Below, piece after piece: positions 22,133 through 33,014 of a stretch of 64,000 nucleotides of DNA. The DNA comes from Cyanodermella asteris (taxonomy: Eukaryota > Ascomycota > Lecanoromycetes > Ostropales > Stictidaceae). The notes beneath the pieces are model-generated. The model saw only the letters and a program-made list of their open reading frames with translations. It had not been told where the DNA came from and made no database searches. The DNA lies in the NCBI GenBank assembly GCA_900618795.1, contig UYJD01000003.1, positions 1,873,056 to 1,937,055 of the forward strand, written 5' to 3'. Every line of letters begins with the position of its first letter. The first letter of the stretch is position 1. Both the position numbers and the translations under genes were made by a program.

Positions 22133-22687
22133 TCATGACGAAGGGTCTGTCTTCATTCCTGGACCAGCTGCAGGTCCATTGAACTGCATCATAGCAAGAC
22201 CAGCCCGGGCCTTCTCCGCTTCTTCACCCCCGAAGACACTCATTCCCATCAACTTCTTGTAGAAAGGCACACTCCGATCCCAATTCGACGTGAAAAGCAT
22301 ACTCCGCCTCAGATGCGGCATGTCGTCGATCAGACTCTGCAGACACTGTATAATCCACTTGCCCAAGCCTTTACCCTGCTGATCCGGCCGTACCCAGACA
22401 TCCGTAAGGTACACGAATGTTGTAAAATCTGTGATGCATCTCGCCATGCCGAGAAATTCTGGCTCCAGGGAGGCCTCTTCTCGAGGCGGTTTCTCGTAGA
22501 GACCGAAACACAGTGAATTTCGGAGGGTTTCACGCAGGTCGTCTTCGGGCATAGCTTGGGCCCAGTACATTTCTTTGCTCGCTAGAGCATCGTTGACCTT
22601 ATCGAGAGGCAATAATGAGTAGTCGGTAGAAATGAAGTATTGGTCCTTGGACCAGGATCGTGATTGTAGACTCGAGCGTGCAGACAT
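22133..22687 (-). CDS. GNAT-family N-acetyltransferase
   Basis: Single exon on the minus strand, 184 residues from the ATG at 22687 (MSARSSLQ). The frame is open further upstream, but that part does not look coding. The acetyl-CoA binding motif A is visible as DVWVRPDQQGKGLGKWII (about residues 96-113, with the Q/RxxGxG signature), preceded by the beta-strand region FLGMARCITDFTTFVYL. The C-terminal SVPFYKKLMGM segment matches motif B (FYxKxGF-like). Such small fungal GNAT enzymes transfer acetyl groups to amines of metabolites or proteins; the substrate is unknown. It is divergent from the ERV2-like gene. Confidence 0.88.
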   Translation of the reverse strand: MSARSSLQSRSWSKDQYFISTDYSLLPLDKVNDALASKEMYWAQAMPEDDLRETLRNSLCFGLYEKPPREEASLEPEFLGMARCITDFTTFVYLTDVWVRPDQQGKGLGKWIIQCLQSLIDDMPHLRRSMLFTSNWDRSVPFYKKLMGMSVFGGEEAEKARAGLAMMQFNGPAAGPGMKTDPSS

Positions 22688-23264
22688 TGTGCCGGTGAAA
22701 ATGAAACTTCGGGGGGAACAACCTATACAAATGATGTTGTGAGGCTGCACGAGTATTGGTAGCGAACTATGGGTATGAAGACAACATCGTAGTGAACCAG
22801 TGGAGCATGCCACTGGCGTGATGAGTCAGTCGCGACAATGAAGCAAGCGTCAACAATATGGTGCAAGCTCCTGTGATTTTGGCGGTACGTTCCTCGATCC
22901 CCTAGCGGCGAACCACAAATTCCTGCCTGATTCGGCAGGCGGGTCTGGAACCGTCATCCCCGGTCCGTTTCCATTCATCAATTAACCATCTTTCTAAGCT
23001 GTTAAATACTGCGCATCCTCCATTTTGACTGTCGCGTTGCGTTCACGCCGCCAATCAACCACGCTCCTTTACCACCTCATCGACTCCGCGATCGTCCGCG
23101 GTTCCGTTCAACCCAGCTTCCCATCCCAAGTCAGCCCGGGTGTACTCCGCCATCCCTATCCCGAATTCCTGCATAGCGACCGTCGCCAGTCTCCGTTCGC
23201 CTACAGACGTCTAGAGACCTTCCTGTTTCTCCTACTACACGCCGCGTCATCGCCCTGAGCAGCT
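22688..23264. promoter_or_regulatory. divergent promoter region between GNAT gene and ERV2
   Basis: 577 nt between two divergent start codons. The ERV2-side leader (23030-23264) is rich in C and T. No RNA gene or repeat was seen. Confidence 0.4.
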
Positions 23265-24093
23265 ATGCCTCCGGGCCCCGGGGCGCTCGCCAATAGGCGC
23301 CTCCTCACATACCTCATCCTCGCCGCCGGCATCGTCTCCTTCTTCTTCGTCATATCCTCGAACCCCAGTTCCTCCCTCTCCAACACAAACCCGAAGACGA
23401 GCTCACCGCTCGCACACTCGAAAACACCGATCCACCATGTGGAAGTGGAAGAAGACACGCTAAAAGGAGGCGCCATCATGCCGAAGCTCGGCAACGAGAC
23501 ATTAAAGTACGTAACACATCCCACCCATATATACATGCGCTCCAAGGGCGACACGGCACCTCTACATTCACGAGCATGGCGTCAGGTCTATACCGAATGC
23601 TTCTGCAACCTCAAGCGACTTGATCCGGATACATGCTAACAACTTTAATCTTTCCAGAGCCGAACTCGGCCGCGCCTCGTGGAAACTCTTCCACACCACC
23701 ATGGCGCGCTTCCCCGACAAGCCCACCAAAGACGAGCAGACGGCGCTCTTCTCCTACATCCACCTGTTCGCCCGCCTGTACCCGTGCGGCGAATGCGCCG
23801 GCCACTTCCGCCAGATCCTGGAAAAGTACCCGCCGCAGGTACACAGCCGGAGCAAGGCGGCCGTGTGGGCTTGTTTCGTGCACAACGTGGTAAATGAGAG
23901 CTTGGGGAAGCCGGAGTTCGATTGTGCGAATATCGGGGACTTTTACGATTGCGGGTGTGCGGAGGATGAGGATGAGAAGAAGAAGGGGAGCGAGAAGAAG
24001 GGGGATGCGGAGGAAGGGGAGGTGTTGGGCGGGGTGAAGGAGAAGGGGCATGAGTTGATGTTGGAGAGGGAGGGCAAGACATTGGGAGGTTGA
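23265..24093 (+). CDS. ERV2: FAD-linked sulfhydryl oxidase, Erv2-type
   Basis: Exons 23265-23506 and 23658-24093 join in phase 2 across a 151-nt intron (GTACGT...TTCCAG), giving 225 residues. A hydrophobic segment at about residues 12-32 (LTYLILAAGIVSFFFVISS) is a signal anchor, which fits an ER-membrane enzyme and not the mitochondrial Erv1. The Erv/ALR domain follows: RASWKLFHTTMARFPDKPT, the redox pair YPCGEC (Cys124, Cys127), then WACFVHNVVN (FAD-contacting Cys and His) and KPEFDC. A CGC triad near residue 179 may act as the shuttle disulfide. The C-terminus is very acidic and lysine-rich, and longer than in yeast Erv2. Known role of the family: making disulfides with oxygen and passing them to PDI. 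Confidence 0.92.
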
Positions 24094-24573
24094 TGCGGAG
24101 TGACAGGTGACGACGAATGGTGATGCAGACACGTATTCGCGTCAAAGAGGTGGCATTTCTTGGATCGAACCATTACTTGGGATTGGATTTCTAGCCAGCG
24201 CTTCGGTATTAGCATTTTGACGAGCGATTCAACTTTGATACCCCGAGATTCTATCTACGTGCATCTCGTATCAGACATGCGATACTGTCTCCATCCCTGC
24301 TCAAATCAATGGCTATGCGCCATTCCCTATGCAACGCCTGCGCTTAAAACAGGTGATGGCTCCCAGTCCCAAGGTCAAACCCAGCTCCGTGGAGTTATAT
24401 GTAACCACACTCGTTGAAAGAACCCCGAAAATGCCGCCCGCGAACTCCGTTCTGTGTCGAACATCCACAGGTCCTAACCTGTGTAGAACCTTATACTCCT
24501 CAAGCTCCCCGTCACGGTGTCCTAGGCACGCATCAGCTGGCGGCTCGATCGAGGGGGTAAAGATCGGATTGAT
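24094..24573. other. convergent intergenic region
   Basis: 480 nt between the stop codons of two converging genes. I see only 3' flanking sequence, and no gene or repeat. Confidence 0.6.
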
Positions 24574-27500
24574 TCATTTGCCCACCTTTGCATCTACACA
24601 GCGGCATGTTAGCATCGTAAGTTACTTTTCAAAGATCTCGAAGGGGTGATGACCATACTCTCGAGCATGCTAGTCCACGCCGCGATGGACTTCTTTTTCT
24701 TCTTCTGGCTCTCGGGCGCAGGCGCAGCGCCGTCTTGGCTGTCTCCATCACTACTCTCCTCGTCATCGTCATCATCGTCATCGTCATCGGACTGACTTTC
24801 AGACTCCTTCTTTTTCTCTTTTTCTTTCGCGGGTTCCTTGTTGGTCGGAGTTTGTTGCGTGCTGGAGGAGATCTGCTGGCTGCCCCCGGATTGAGCCCTA
24901 CTTTTCATCAAGCTCGACAAGCCGGTACCTTTTGTAGATTGCATTCGTGATGCCGCAACCATAGGCCGGCGGGTGTCTGCAGTCATTTGCAATCTGCCGC
25001 CCTTGCCAATTGCTGGTGTGGGTGTCTCGATAGTACCATATTGCGAGCTCTTGAGATGATCCTGAGATGAAGTCATGGCAGCCATGTTTTCAGTGTTCAA
25101 TTGAGAAGTGACCCGACCTTGGCTAGAAATTGGAGCAATCGCAGGTCGCGACAGGTTGGACTTTCGTAGAGGAGGTACAGCGTATTCTTCTTCATCAGAA
25201 CTATCCCCGCTTTCGAGCTGGAAGGTCGCGATTCGAGTCGGAATTGTTGGGGCTTTCGGTTTCGGGAGAGGGAGTTCTTCATTTTCTGAGTCAGACAAGG
25301 TCTGTAAGTGTGGAATCGGGCTATTGCGTTGAGGGAAAGTGACTTTTCGCTTCGATCGACCGGTGCCGTTATTCTCGTCTCGTTGAAGAGCGCGAGGGAC
25401 CAACCCGTTGGCCTTGGGTGGATGCTGCTGATGTGGCTGCGAAGTGTCTGGCTTAGTAGCTTGTGTAGTCGGTTTGCCACCGGGAGGCGTCAGGGATATA
25501 GACTGCGAAGATTTAGGGACCTCGGTTCTGGCGGGCAGCGCTTTCTGAAGTAGCGCCTCTGAATCCTCCTCTTCATCCTCGGATTCCGAAGAGTCTGAGG
25601 AATCATCCGAACTTGTTTCGTCAACCTGCTGCTTGGCCGATTTCTGCTCGACTTCGTCTGGCTTGGACGTCTGCGCCTCAGAAGGTCGTCCCGGGATCTC
25701 ACTTTCATTGTCATCGCTATCAGAGTCGTCACTGCTGTCTTCATCGGACGAAAGCACTGTGGTAGCTTGATCGCTCGTTGGTAGTGTCTGTGCCAGTGCC
25801 TCGATCTTCTTCGCATCTGAAACTTTGTCTACACCAGTCGCAACTTCCTTGTTCACGGCGGTGGCAGTTTGAGTACCAGCCTTTGAAAAATCGACTCCGG
25901 CACGATCCTTCAGAGCAGCACTGCCGTCAGGTGATTTTGAAGTTTCATGCTCGTCATTGCTCTTGCTAGACGGTCTACCCAGCACCGAGGCGTTTTTGTT
26001 TCGCTGGCCGGGAGGAACTCTACCCTTCTTTCCATTGTTTGCGTGCTCGATCGTTGCTTGGAGGCTTTCCGATTGACCCTCTATTGGTGTGTCTTCGCCT
26101 TGAGACTGGGCTTTCTTTCTCAAGTCTTGGACCATAGCAAGATCGGAATTCTTCGTCGTTCGAGACCGAGTTGACCTGGTTTGCGCGGATGATGCCACAG
26201 GGTCCCCTGGCTTGGCGACTGTAGAAGCATCTACTGACTGCGATCGTTGCCTCTTGTCTATATCACCAAGTATCTGCTGTGTCGACTTTGGAGGCTTGCC
26301 CTTTGCCGACTTCCGTAGGATATCTTGATCTTTGGTTGGGTCGTTGGCCAGGAACTCTGAGGCAGGTTTCGCCGGGGTCCCGGAGCTGGTTCTATTAGGC
26401 TTGCTGACTTTGGCCTTCTTGGTAAGAGGTTGCTCTATCGCCCTGCTGTTGTCGTCATCTGGACCGTCGGGTATTTCTTCATTCTCTACCGATGCTGCCT
26501 TATTCCGAAGCCCGCTCTTGCCGAGCGCGGATTGGGTCTTCTTGTTCGACTTCACTGGCGTCTGTTTGGCCCTTGCTGGGGTCTTTGATATGCCGACATT
26601 CTTCGGAGCAGCAGCCGCTGTCCTTGACACTGGCGTACTTGCTTCAGGAGTGGATAATTCTCCCAAAAGCAATCTCTCCCGCCACGAGCCCCAATCTTTT
26701 GTTGTCTTGTTCACGCTCTTTGCTGTGGATTTTGATTTTACTGTGGACTGTTTCGACGTCTCCGTGTTCAGTTCGCGCTTTCCCTTTGCGACCGGGGTTC
26801 TTTGAGAAGCTACCTTAGGTTCTGGTGTAATATTTGTATCCCTTGGAGGGTGCGTTGCTGCCTGCTTGATCGGTACGGGCTTCGGAGTGTCTATTTCCAT
26901 CTCATCATCGGATTCAGCTTGGCTGGTATCACTGTTCTCCTGGACGGAATGCCTCTTCGCCTTGCCTGTGGTAGAGGGGGTTTTTCTGTCAGCCTCGGTT
27001 CCCGTCGATTTCTCTTCTTTCGACGTTGACGTCGAGCCCGATGCATCACTTTCTGAGGTGGAGGCGTCGCTACTCGAAGCCTTGGATGTCAAGTTCTCTT
27101 CAGTTTCACCAATAACTGATGGTGTTTCAGCTCGGAAACTAACCGAGTGTCGTGACCCGCCGGGTGAGGAGCGACTGTTTGTGGAAGTTCCAGTTTCACT
27201 CGCAATTGACTGTTTCCGCAAGATACCGGGTCTAGGCGAGGCTGCTGAGGGAGATGCATTGGCTCGCTGCCGAGGAGTCGCCGAGCTCGGGACTTCCAAG
27301 GTTGGTTTCGCACGATTTGACGTTGAAGGCATCTTGATCAAGTCAGAATAGTCGTCCATGTTAGGCACATCTATGTTCATCGCGTTCTCGACGTCCTCGG
27401 AAGGAGCATGGCCATTGACGAGGTCGCCGTGGTTTTCATTGGACTGATCGTTCATCACGCTGCTGCCGTTCTGTGTCGACGCTTCAGCCGAGTCTATGCG

Positions 27501-28683
27501 AGGAGCAGCTACACCAGCACCACCAGGTTCTGGCGCCGCGAAGATTTCTTGTCTTGTCGGCTCGTGAGATTCGGCGACCAAGTCATTGGGCTCTTCGCTT
27601 TCGCGCCCTCCGTTGACATTCGCAGCCGCTCGCCGAGTCTGGTGATTTGTTCGAGGGCCACGCTTCGAAAGCGCTGACGGCCTCTTTGGCTGGGAAGAAG
27701 GTGCATCTTGACTCGGCGGATCCCATTTGCTGCGGCGCGGAGACCTGGACCTAGAGGTCATTCGCAGAGCCTCCTTGCTTGCTTTGCGCGAGAAGCCAGG
27801 CGAAGAAAACTCGTTGCGCGACTCTCTCCCCGGCACGCACGGCTGGTCTGCAGGAGTTTCGTCGACTCCGTTCATGGCAACGTCGTCATTTTGCTCTGGG
27901 TCTTCTATTCGGAGAACGGGCGGCAATTCAGGATGGTCCCGCTGTCCAGGTTCTGAAGGACTCTCTAACTTTGGAGATTGCGAGCTTCGGTCGTGTCGAG
28001 GATCTGTTGGTGCAAATTCGATGTTTGGCTGAGAGTGCAGAATCTGGAGACTTGCATTGCGACTTGATGGCGCGGCTCGGAACTGGTGGTTGCTAGAGTG
28101 TCTGCGCTTGCGAGAAACGGGCGTTTGAGGTATTATCGCACCATCTGCGAGGTCCGACTCATTGCTGGGAAGAGCTTCGTCTGGATCCCGGAGTCCACGA
28201 ATGCGGCGCGTACGGTTTCCTCCATCAGTCTCGAGGCGGACTGGCGGTGCCACGGCTTTGCTCATGTCAAACGATCCGCCACTGATAGTCCCTTCGCGCT
28301 TTCTCCGTTCCTCCTCTTCAATATTGACTGTACGCACGACTTTGAGGGTGTAGAGCTTGTCGTTACCGGCCGCTTGCGCTGGAGGCACGAAGTGTTGGCT
28401 GACCGTGTTGCCGGCGTTCCATTCAATGTTGCAGTCATCTCCGTCTAAGAGCTCGAGGATATTGAGGTAGCTGGTGACTTGTCAACAGAAAGCAATTGAG
28501 AGCAGTGCAATATACTCACCTGCCGGTAGCCCGAAGGTACATGGTTTCCACCTCCGCCTTGAGCGACCAGATGTCGGTATCTCCATTGACAGGTAAAGAG
28601 AATTTGCGCTTGATGGTTGAAATGAGATCTCCGTCGGGCTTGCGCTCCCAAAGCATAACGTTTAGCTTGTAAGGCAATTCCAT
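24574..28683 (-). CDS. large disordered nuclear protein, Net1/Dnt1-like N-terminus
   Basis: Exons on the minus strand: 28683-28520, 28470-24659 and 24593-24574. Introns are 49 nt (GTGAGT...CACCAG) and 65 nt (GTATGG...GCTAAC...GTGTAG). The frames add up to 1331 residues; the 20-nt last exon ends the chain as SMLENAKVGK. The first ~110 residues form a compact domain: YKLNVMLWE, KRKFSLPVNG, WSLKAEVETMYLRAT, then LNILELLDGDDCNIEWNAGNTV. This pattern (strand, FLL-type strand, helix, LxDxDDCDLD-like strand) resembles the N-terminal Cdc14-binding domain of the nucleolar proteins Net1, Tof2 and Dnt1. The remainder is low-complexity Ser/Lys/Asp/Pro sequence with many SP/TP sites, several basic patches and an acidic run encoded near 24755-24800. 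I infer a nucleolar or chromatin protein; the family call is moderate. Confidence 0.7.
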
Positions 28684-29756
28684 TGTGAGCGCAGTGAAGC
28701 TATGTCATAACAGAAGCAAGGGATGTAGGTGAAACACAAGTCAAAAAAGTGTGAATGGATAAGTGGGGTAGATGGTGTCGACGCAGACGTTCGGATGGAT
28801 TTCAATATACACGGTCTGAACGCCGCAACGCGAGCCAAAGTAGATCAGCGCGTCGAGCTCTCAGCGACGTGTAGACGGCAAGGTGGGAAGGGTCAGAGCG
28901 CAATCGTGGAGGAGAGGGAGACGTGCAGCGGGTCCGTGCTAGAAGCTATCTAGACACGAGCTCTAATAGGGGTGACGGACTCGAAGCTCGAAGCAAGATG
29001 AGCTCGAAGATGGTGAAGTTCTGAGTGGCCGGCGCGAGCGTGAAGCTTCAGGAAATGTTGCCCGCGCAGCCGTTAGCGTGCCGCGCCCCCGGAGCCCAGC
29101 AACCGGAATCGATCCCCCGCCTGTTTCAACGGCCACCCCGTTAAATGGTTTTGCCGTGCCCGCTCACAATAATGATATTGATTCATTTGAGACCGAGAAA
29201 TTTCGATGGGCACTTCCACATATCTTCAGGAAGATGAGAACACAGTTAGCGAATTCTAGAGCTCAACGTCGAAGCTGGCCACCAACTCTATTATGACTAG
29301 GTGGGTAAAAAGGCACGTAGGAATTGAGAAAATCCAAATTTTTATCTGCTTTTAGTCGCATGATCTGCTAGAGTTTTCCTAGCATCAATCAGGTAATTGA
29401 TATAAAATTTACGCGGCTATCAACGTCAATGGTGTTCTGAAACTATGGACAGTCTTCTATCTGTGCTTTATAAGCTAGGAGTTACGTTGACACCTTGTCA
29501 GACGACGATAAGTGGTGTCCGGCCTTCGGGCAGTCCTCGACGTGGCTGCGGTTCTGCCTGAAACAACTTGGCTACTGTTAGCATTGTTGATTCCATCCTC
29601 GCTGTATGTATTGAGGTGTTCGATATTCCAAAGGGCGGGCGTCCTTTCGCGCGGCCAGGAGATGCACTGCCCGTGTATTTTCACACCAGGATTCTCGGCA
29701 GCCATGTCCGGGGACAACTCATGATGCTTCTCTTCCACCTTAGAAGCCGGTACTGG
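28684..29756. other. intergenic, partly AT-rich, no gene seen
   Basis: About 1.1 kb between the large nuclear-protein gene and the broken 2EXR-like gene. The part from about 29150 to 29480 is visibly richer in A and T than its surroundings. No repeat unit or coding frame was recognised. Confidence 0.5.
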
Positions 29757-30702
29757 CTACCACGAGACCGTCTTCACGTGAAAGTTGATTTCTATAAGTT
29801 CATTCACCTCGTCTCGGACCCATCTTTGTTGATTCCTTACAGACGATCCCGTCCAGTTCATCGCCGTTGGCGCCGATTGGATTGCCAGGATGGTCCCATC
29901 TTTACGCTTGAAAAACCAACTGTCCCGCATCTGATTCACGATGGACTCGATCTGATGCTTCTTCCGCTCGAGCTTCTCCAGCTCCATTCGCACGCGGGTC
30001 ACGCTATCGGGCAAGCGACAGTTCCTCACCCAGTCTGCGCCAATTCTCAAGGGTTCATCGTCCTCCCGGTACCACCAGTCCGTATGGCGCAGACAGATCG
30101 TGACACATTGAGGGTAGAAGTCCTTAATCTCCAGAGTTTCCTGCAAGGCTCTTCCTGGCTCAAGCATGTAGAGCTGAGCAAAAATTCGAACATGATCTAC
30201 CTGGCGCTGCATCCCAGCTTGATGCAACAGCGCCAGCATGCTTTTGATCTGGCGATTCGTGGTCACATAGGGTGGCTTGCGATCGTGGGAGGTGCAGAAC
30301 AGCGTGTGATCTGCACCTGTTCATGGTCTGAACCAAGCCCAAAGATATATCCGCCGACAGGTCCGGAGCAGAGCTGTGTGAGTAGCCGGCCGGACGTAAC
30401 AAGTGTCGTAAGGATACTACTTCTCGGGGTTTTCATCGCCGAGTAAGACGTAGTGAAAGATACTTCAGTACGTCAGACCATGTCTTGGCTGCTCATTTGA
30501 TGTTCACTCACAGATTTCGTATCTCGGCTGGTATAGTAGAGAATAGCGGGCTCTGCTCTTGACCTCAGCATCGATCAGAGCTTAGCTTCAAAATGAGCAT
30601 CGGCCCAGCCTTCTCTCCGTTGCGTCTAGCAAAAGCTTTCCGAGCTCTGGCCTGGGCTTTGGCCCGAGCCCGAGTCATTTCCTTGGTTTCAGCTTGCGAC
30701 AT
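29757..30702 (-). pseudogene. broken 2EXR/F-box-like fungal gene with three in-frame stops
   Basis: Read on the minus strand from the ATG at 30702, with one 49-nt intron (30511-30463, GTGAGT...CTGAAG), a single frame of 299 codons runs to the stop at 29757. It reads like one complete protein of a common dothideomycete family: an Ala/Arg-rich start (RARAKAQARARKAFARR), the F-box-like core PLFSTIPAEIRNLIFHYVL across the intron, then LLRTCRRIYL, HVRIFAQLY, CLRHTDWWYREDDEPL and WTGSS. Stops interrupt it at 30567-30565 (TGA), 30419-30417 (TAG) and 30323-30321 (TGA). Each could come from Arg CGA or Gln CAG by one C-to-T change. The downstream 170 codons remain open and well preserved, so the decay looks recent. 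The known family has no established function. Confidence 0.75.
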
Positions 30703-33014
30703 CTTTGGTGCGTGCGATTGTGCTTGCCGTTGCCAGAACAGCAGCGAACTGAGCTTTATGGATGGCTTGCAGATTAATTGAAACCAGGTGAAGGAAGCTG
30801 CGCCTGGTCCTGTCTAATTGCTGCTATCGTTGTGGCAGTTGCGGTGGCGGGGTAGCTGGACAAGGCCGCAGGTAAGCCTGCAGGCAAGGCGGCAGCCAAG
30901 GATTGAGGCCATCTTTCTACTTACATTATCGTGATACACTATGGAACGCCATATGAGCCGTGACCTCCAGTGGTGAGTAACGCTCAATGGATGGTGAGGG
31001 CAGAGAAGACGAGCAACAAGACGGGCTGACGTGGCGAACCCCATTCGCCATACTCGAATGGGTTATTCATTAGGTACTTGTGCAGGTACACAAGGAAGTA
31101 GATAAAGGACTGCGCGTATGGCTCTTTTCACAGTAGATCAAGTTAACCGGAGCAGACAGTATCTGAAGATCCATGTTAGGTCGATAAATGAGTCAGAGCC
31201 TGCGGATTGATTTTGAACAAGTCGGTCGAGCCGCCTTGTGGGTTTGAGTATCCTGTTTCGGTTGAGGCTATTGTCCATACTTATTGTCGATGTTGTTCCG
31301 AAACATCTGCTCCTGGGTCGCCTAGCCTTGTTTGCTCGGTTTGCGTGAATGGTGATGAATATACTTGATGGAGATCAAGCTATTGTTGATAGGCATATGC
31401 CCTAGCGTCCGGGCTCGAGATACAAACGAGCTGTGTAATCAGTGGGGGAGTACAGACCATGTTCACATGCATGTTCCAGATCAGGACTGTCCCAGCCGGG
31501 CAATCTTGTCAGCGTTGACGCAGATAGTGGAATGGAGTGAAAGCGGAGGCAGCATTAAGCGCCTGACAGGTTGCACAAATGATTCGTCCCGCAGAATTGG
31601 TTTGAGATTGGCGTGAAAGCATGCAGCTTACGCGGAACACGACGAGGGATTGAATCCAGCTCATGCCTCTCAAATGTCCCTTTCATCTCAAGGCGTACCT
31701 ACCGAATGTACAGTTATGACACTTACCTAGGTACTTAATCCCACATTAGTCGGGCCATGTTCGCACCTATGGTCTTTAACAATTCCCGCTCACATGATTT
31801 AGCGAACAATTTCAGCTGTAGTCTTGATCGGAGACATACATGTGCTTGGAAAAGTACTTTCAAGGTACCGTTCGAGGTGGGTTTGAAGGAGCTCCGTAAC
31901 GACTCCAGTCCGAGCTTTTTACCTTAGCACATGCAGCGGTCAGACCTTTGCGGAGTCGTTCGGCAGTAGTTGCGCCTCGTGAGTCAGAGCTAGGTCGCAC
32001 CAGAGCCAGCTGACCGCCAATCGCTAAAAGATGTGAGCTCCCTGACTGGGTAAGGCCAGCAGCATCTGGAGAACGTTCAGAGCTACTAGGGCGCTGCCCC
32101 ACCGTGCTTCGCCTCCCGAAACCGACTAGCTGTCAGCGTATCCGGCACCCATGGACAGCTTCCATCGATAGCTTTAGCCAATCACGTATGCCAGTGCATC
32201 GCGAGAGCTGTTAGTCCTGCAAAGTCGGATATCATGGACGGTGAGCGAAAAGGCCGAAGGGGCCGCTGTTACGGCCTGCAGCGCTCGAGGATGCGACGTT
32301 GGTGGGATGCTCGGAGGGCCGGTCCAGCTCCCACTTGCTGATTTCATTCAAGCGGTGGATGTCGACCGCTGGGAGGATGAGGAAACAGGACGAAAGATGA
32401 GGTCAGTTCGCAGCCACTAGGTACCTACCTACTAAGCAACTGATAGTCTAACGTTGCAGGGAACGATTGGCGATGTGTTCAAATCTCTATCTAAGAATCT
32501 GACTGCCCTCACGCTATCCATCGTTGTTTGCGCCTTCCCTTGGTCACCGAGAGCTGCTCGATTCTGGTCTGGCGCGCTGCCGCTTCCATCACTCCTTCCT
32601 TCATTCTCTGTTCCGGTTATATGCGCGCGTGTCATTTGCCTCACAAGCGTCATAAGCATATTCTTCGCCACCGACTGAACTTTCCGCTCCAGATTGCGGC
32701 AATCACGTAGCGCACCATCCTTCCCGCTGCGGTCTTGACTCAAAGATTTTCCCACAGTGGCGTGCCAGCCTGTCTTCAGCCTATCAGACCCGAGCAGCTT
32801 TGACTCAACCCTTCTCACCTCCTCTCGCAGTCCTTGTTGACCGAGTGACATATCACTTATTTGTCTTCGCCGTGTCTGCCTTCGTGCGCGTGGCTGCTCG
32901 GGAGCCTGAAGTCAAGGTGCACGCGTCGTCTGGATGGAGGCGGTCTAAATACCTAGGTTTCGAGCAGTATTATTCCAAATTCCGTGCCCCAATACCTACA
33001 AGCATCACACAATC
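30703..33014. other. intergenic, no convincing gene
   Basis: About 2.3 kb between the broken 2EXR-like gene and the ABC transporter, which point away from each other. Open frames are short. A lysine/alanine-rich frame of about 15 codons near 30855-30903 has no start. The last few hundred bases should contain the transporter promoter. Confidence 0.5.

Noticed and set aside
30276-30316. A 41-nt intron joining an ATG at 30436 to the 2EXR-like downstream frame
   Set aside because: The intron would be unusually short, and the supposed intron itself encodes a segment typical of the family (HTLFCTSH) in the continuous frame. The broken-gene model explains more.
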